The translations under genes and the position numbers were made by a program. Positions 9,727 to 12,896 of a stretch of 12,896 nucleotides of DNA are shown piece by piece. Numbering within the stretch: position 1 is the first letter of the stretch; each line of letters begins with the position of its first letter. Location of the stretch: contig JALLAZ010000680.1 in NCBI GenBank assembly GCA_036939755.1, forward strand, positions 1-12,896. Reading direction: 5' to 3'. Under the pieces are notes generated by a model. It had not been told where the DNA came from, did not search any database, and worked only from the letters and a program-made list of their open reading frames with translations. The stretch comes from Stephanodiscus triporus. Lineage: Eukaryota; Bacillariophyta; Thalassiosirophyceae; Thalassiosirales; Thalassiosiraceae.

Positions 9727-10149
9727 TTATTGCGAAGCGGGCGCCCCTCCCCCCATAATCCTCATCATGTCCTCCTCCAAACTCTTGTACTTCTTACCGA
9801 CCAATTCGGCGGCCTTGGCCTCCCCATCCCTGATGGCCTCGACGAGACTCGTGCTCAAGACCTCCGCGCTGACGCTCTCGAGGTACGATTCGTCGATGTC
9901 CACCTCGGCGGCCTCGTACCCGGGCGTGGGATTCACCGGCAGCTGCGGCGGGATGTACTTAACGGTGACCTTGACGTTCCCGTCCGCGGCGGTGCCCACG
10001 ATCTTCTCGTCCGCGAGCTCCTTGTCGATCGCGGCCTTCTTCTGCGACAGCTCCTGCGCCTTCTTGAACATGGCGAGCTGGTCCATCATACCAGGCTGTT
10101 GCGATTGGGAACCCTCCCCCTTTGGCTTCGACCCGAAGAGGTAAAGCGA

Positions 10150-10183
<34 letters not shown>

Positions 10184-10287
10184 CGGAATGTTCTCTGGAA
10201 GACGTGATGGCATGGTCTCGAGGTGGAGAAAGCGGCGGCGCCGCTTGCCGCGAGGAGGATGGTGGCAAGGGCGGCGAGTTTCGTCAT
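9727..10287 (-). CDS. Plastid-targeted YbaB/EbfC nucleoid-associated DNA-binding protein
   Basis: A single-exon gene of 186 residues with ATG at 10285-10287 in a good context (CACC before ATG) and TAA at 9727-9729. Residues 1-19 form a signal peptide (LAALATILLAASGAAA), followed by AAAFS at 17-21. This fits the diatom plastid bipartite presequence, which is cleaved before an aromatic residue (ASAF-type motif). A Ser/Thr/Arg-rich transit peptide follows and includes ten consecutive Thr (37-46) encoded by ten GTC/ACG repeat units. Residues about 67-186 match YbaB/EbfC: a helix (QLAMFKKAQELSQKKAAI), a strand with GNVKVTVKY, VDIDESYLE, and a C-terminal helix with LVEAIRDGEAKAAEL. Bacterial members are about 110 residues, bind DNA as dimers and associate with the nucleoid. 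A role in the plastid nucleoid is inferred. Family and targeting are clear; the DNA target is unknown. Confidence 0.92.
10149..10180. repeat. (GTC)10 microsatellite coding for a polythreonine tract
   Basis: Ten perfect GTC units at 10151-10180 are read on the minus strand as ten Thr codons in the transit peptide of the YbaB-like protein. Thr and Ser are typical of plastid transit peptides, so length variation here may be tolerated. Confidence 0.9.
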
Positions 10288-10568
10288 GGTGGGTGCCGAA
10301 TGCCTGTGTTGTTATGCTCGGTAACGTATCTAGGTAGGATTAAGGCCTAGGTATCGTAGGTAGGAGAGGAGGTTGAATGTGTGACACTTGGGCTGAGATA
10401 CCATATATGACACGTGGCAGTTGAAGCGAGTTTGAGGCCGACTCCCGCACACAATGGCGACCAGACGGATGGTGCCACGACGACGACGTCGTCGTCGTCG
10501 TGTCGTCACCGCGCTCGAAATCGATCCGGCCGGGACGGACAGGATCCCCGATCCACTACGTCTTCCCG
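10288..10568. promoter_or_regulatory. Divergent promoter region with a CACGTG (G-box/E-box) palindrome
   Basis: This 281 bp gap separates head-to-head genes for the YbaB protein and the protein kinase. A CACGTG palindrome sits at 10411-10416 inside TGACACGTGGC, the kind of ACGT-core site bound by bZIP or bHLH factors in plants and algae. A CATATATG palindrome at 10402-10409 lies just beside it. Related AGGTA words occur at 10332-10364 (CTAGGTAGG, CTAGGTATC, GTAGGTAGG). An ATG at 10454 in strong context (ACAATGG) opens a 139-codon frame that overlaps the kinase frame in another register. Factor binding is inference. Confidence 0.45.
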
Positions 10569-12501
10569 ATGGCGGAGGCCGCGGCCGAGGGAATGAGGAG
10601 GAAAACGACGCCGAACGACATTCGTCGTTCGTCGCGGGCGAGAACGTCGCGGGCGCGGACGATGTCGCGGACTCGCCCTTCCCGGACGTCGACGAGGAGT
10701 TTTTCGCCGTCGGGGGAGGCAGACGGCGACGGAGGAGGGCGATCGATGACGATGACGACATGCGATTCGGGGCCTCACTGCCTGTTCACGCAGTACAGGA
10801 GAAAAATAAGGCTAGTCGTGGCTGTTTGCTTCTGCGTCATTCGTCTTCGCACACTCTCTCCGTCATTACTTAGCAATTACTCCACGCCGACAATTGCGAA
10901 TCGGGAGGTGGTCGATGATAATATGGAGAAATTCGTCACGTCATCACGCGTTTATCCGTCAGATTCCGTCGCGAACTTGAAGAAGAATGTTCCAGCATCA
11001 GCGGTGCTCGAGCGTGACACTTCCGGTGTTGGGAAATTAAGAAGCCGGCAAAACTCCTTCCTTCGTGAAGGTGCCGTCAGCGACGTCGTCGGTTATCGTC
11101 AAGCGTTCCCGCGTCAAGTTTATATTGAGAATGGTGCTGCAATCCACGACACGCTTTGGCGAAAATTTGGTAGACTCATCAAAACACAAGACATACCCGT
11201 CGACAGCCGATTACTAGAGGCGATGGAGAGAATTGCAGACGATGCCAACTACGAGGAAATCAGTGAGTATGTCGGCCGCGATCGGATTAAGGGGCTGGTT
11301 AACAAGTCCTACCCCTCCAACAAGGCCGACAATTGTGTGCCAGTGTCGACGTGGCAGACCATGTCGCATCCAAATTGCAATGTATTACACGAGATTGACA
11401 AATCTCGCATCGGTGAATTGATCCACCTGGGTTCAGGCTTTTCAAACGATGTTTTCCGAGTGACAGATGGCGTCGGCAGGTATCTAGCATTGAAACTCCT
11501 ATCGCCGAAGGATGTTGCCAAGGACTACGCCACCATCGTAAGTGTTGCTACTGTTATTTTGTACGTTCGAGTTTTGCGAACATACCCTTATTACTTTATG
11601 AAAGCCATCTGAGTGGCTTTATACTTACATCAATTACGACACTGTACGGCGGGACAGTGTTGCCCTTGACCGACTAGCACCGTCGTTGTACGTTCAACCG
11701 CTGCATGGGTACTGCGGCTTTGCCCTCGTCGTGCCATTCACCAATGGCGGCACGTTGTACGATGCCATTGACGAATGGAAGGAAGCTGCCTCCATTGCTT
11801 GGGAAAAAAAATCCTCTTCAGACTGGAAATATCGCTGGGACCTGCCTTCTATGAAAAAGTTTCGTTACTCGCTTGATGCGGCGATGGGATTGGCAGATGT
11901 ACACGATGCCGACATTGTACATGGAGATTTACATGCTGATCAATACCTGATCGCTACCACTGATGATGCAGTAGGATATGAGGAGGAGGGTGAGACTATC
12001 TCGTTGCATATCGGGGACTTCAATCGTGGCATTCTCCTCAGGAGAAATATCACTGACTCACATTCATCCAACAAGAGTGTCGCGTACTGCACATTCGTGC
12101 GGACAAGAGGAACGACGGCACGACCGCCTGAGGAGATCAATGGCATTCCTCAAACTCGGGCCAGTGACGTTTGGTCGTTGGGCACAGTGATCTACCAAGT
12201 ACTCACAGGCCATAGAGTTTGGAGGGATTATGACGACGACAAGGACGAGGCACGCAATTTGACTGCAAGAGGTGTTTTCCGATTCAATCGAGATGATCAA
12301 TGGGTACTGAACAGTACAGATCCCGTGGATAAGATATTGATGCAAACATTGGATATGTGTTTTATTTACAATCCGAGAGAGAGAGCGAGCTCAAGAGACG
12401 TTGCAAATTATTTGAATGCCCACTGGAAAGAACTTAACGGAAAAGGGGTCAATCAAAAGAGCCAAAGGCGCAAGAGAGAGCGCTTGAAGATTATGATTTA
12501 A
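10569..12501 (+). CDS. Divergent protein kinase (HGD/DFN type), two exons
   Basis: Exon 1 runs 10569-11537 and exon 2 11605-12501, joined across a 67-nt GTAAGT...AAAG intron in phase 0, for about 621 residues. A second acceptor at 11613 would remove three residues. The N-terminal 280 residues lack a known domain; a short hydrophobic patch (LVVAVCFCVI, about 82-91) might be a membrane anchor but is short. The kinase domain has a glycine loop GSGFSNDVF at 288-296, a Lys in LALK at 309, an alpha-C region (VALDRLAPS), catalytic loop HGDLHADQ at 429-436, DFN at 461-463, RPPEE near 496-500 in place of APE, and DVWSLGTVIYQVLTG. The catalytic Asp 431 and metal-binding Asp 461 are kept, but HRD is HGD, the loop Lys is His and the loop Asn is Gln. 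From recollection, similar motifs occur in kinases of diatoms and other stramenopiles. Whether it is active is open. The true 5' end is uncertain: ATG 10569 is the first in frame, and ATG 10923 is an alternative. Confidence 0.8.
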
Positions 12502-12686
12502 TTCACCACCATAAAAGGCTTGGGTGCCAAAGGGTCGAGGCTTTCTTCTGAAATCCAGACATCAGATTGTAGTCCTCAAATAGACAATCTTTATCTGTGT
12601 TGACAATTCCAAGGGCTTGTTCGCCCGAAAGACACAATGTCTGAGCAGCAAGGATCTCAGATGCGGGCCCAAGAGATCGCAAATTT
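12502..12686. other. 3' flank between the kinase gene and the next minus-strand gene
   Basis: Short stretch after the kinase stop codon at 12499-12501. A minus-strand frame at 12503-12808 crosses it without an ATG at its left-most start. Its downstream part is not clearly protein-like. The region probably holds the 3' UTRs of two convergent genes. Confidence 0.4.
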
Positions 12687-12884
12687 TCAACTCGACCAAC
12701 GCGCATCAATCGGACCAGTTTCAGCAGCCGTATGAACGTCGTCCCCTTTTGAGATCCGACCATCCTCTTCCTCCTCCGTTTCGCCGTTGCGGAAAAAGCA
12801 GTTGGCAAACAATTTCTTTTTGGATAGAGAGAGGTCTACCATACCAACACTGGAGGGTGTCACTGATAAACCTTCGCTGGAGTG
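12687..12884 (-). CDS. Possible last exon of an unidentified gene running off the right edge
   Basis: On the minus strand a frame opens right after TTTATTAG, a plausible splice acceptor ending at 12885, and runs 65 codons to a TGA at 12687-12689. The peptide is hydrophilic with an acidic core (GETEEEEDG) and a basic patch (SKKKLF), plausible as a protein terminus. No family was recognised. A competing minus-strand frame (12503-12808) overlaps it and holds an S4-like segment, so which frame is translated, if either, is unresolved. The gene body would lie beyond 12896. Confidence 0.3.
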   Translation of the reverse strand, partial: HSSEGLSVTPSSVGMVDLSLSKKKLFANCFFRNGETEEEEDGRISKGDDVHTAAETGPIDARWSS

Positions 12885-12896
12885 CTAATAAACCTT

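Noticed and set aside
9730..10350. Plus-strand 206-codon frame opposite the YbaB gene
   Set aside because: It is a mirror of a GC-rich coding region; the minus-strand product has a clear family match and targeting peptide.
10330..10761. Minus-strand Ser/Arg-rich frame of 143 codons
   Set aside because: Low-complexity translation of the divergent promoter and kinase 5' region; no domain, and it would overlap the YbaB promoter.
1..12896. tRNA, rRNA, CRISPR array, insertion sequence or bacterial operon
   Set aside because: No cloverleaf, regular repeat-spacer pattern, terminal inverted repeats with transposase, or ribosome-binding-site-led gene series was seen; the spliced genes point to a nuclear eukaryotic contig.

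Overview
The window looks like nuclear DNA of a diatom (stramenopile alga). The evidence is short GT-AG introns (about 67-230 nt), a protein with a bipartite plastid presequence whose cleavage site resembles the diatom ASAF motif, a divergent protein kinase with HGD and DFN motifs, and dense (GAC/GTC)n trinucleotide repeats inside coding sequence. No bacterial operon, CRISPR array, tRNA or rRNA was seen. All gene models come from reading the sequence by eye.

Layout, left to right. (1) 1-975: a possible 3' fragment of an unidentified gene at 66-350, then about 600 bp with no convincing gene and one faint retroelement-like motif. (2) 976-6899, minus strand: an eight-exon gene of about 1704 codons. 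It has two PDZ-like modules at the N-terminus, long low-complexity spacers, a helical middle region and a C-terminal phosphoinositide 3-kinase catalytic domain of class III (VPS34-like) type. All seven proposed introns have GT-AG ends and consistent phases, and the joined length is exactly 5115 nt. (3) 6900-7548: a divergent intergenic region full of GAC/GTC repeats. (4) 7549-9486, plus strand: an intronless coiled-coil protein with about four imperfect repeats of 40-50 residues. (5) 9727-10287, minus strand: a plastid-targeted YbaB/EbfC nucleoid-associated protein. (6) 10288-10568: a divergent promoter region with a CACGTG palindrome. (7) 10569-12501, plus strand: a two-exon divergent protein kinase. 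(8) 12502-12896: the probable edge of another minus-strand gene, with two competing frames.

The genes do not form one pathway. The PI3K would make phosphatidylinositol 3-phosphate on endosomal or autophagic membranes, the YbaB protein would act on the plastid nucleoid, and the kinase probably belongs to a divergent stramenopile family. The most unusual items are the PDZ-PI3K architecture with its altered DFG motif, the repeat coiled-coil protein, the kinase with a rebuilt catalytic loop, and the trinucleotide-repeat belt shared by genes and intergenic DNA.
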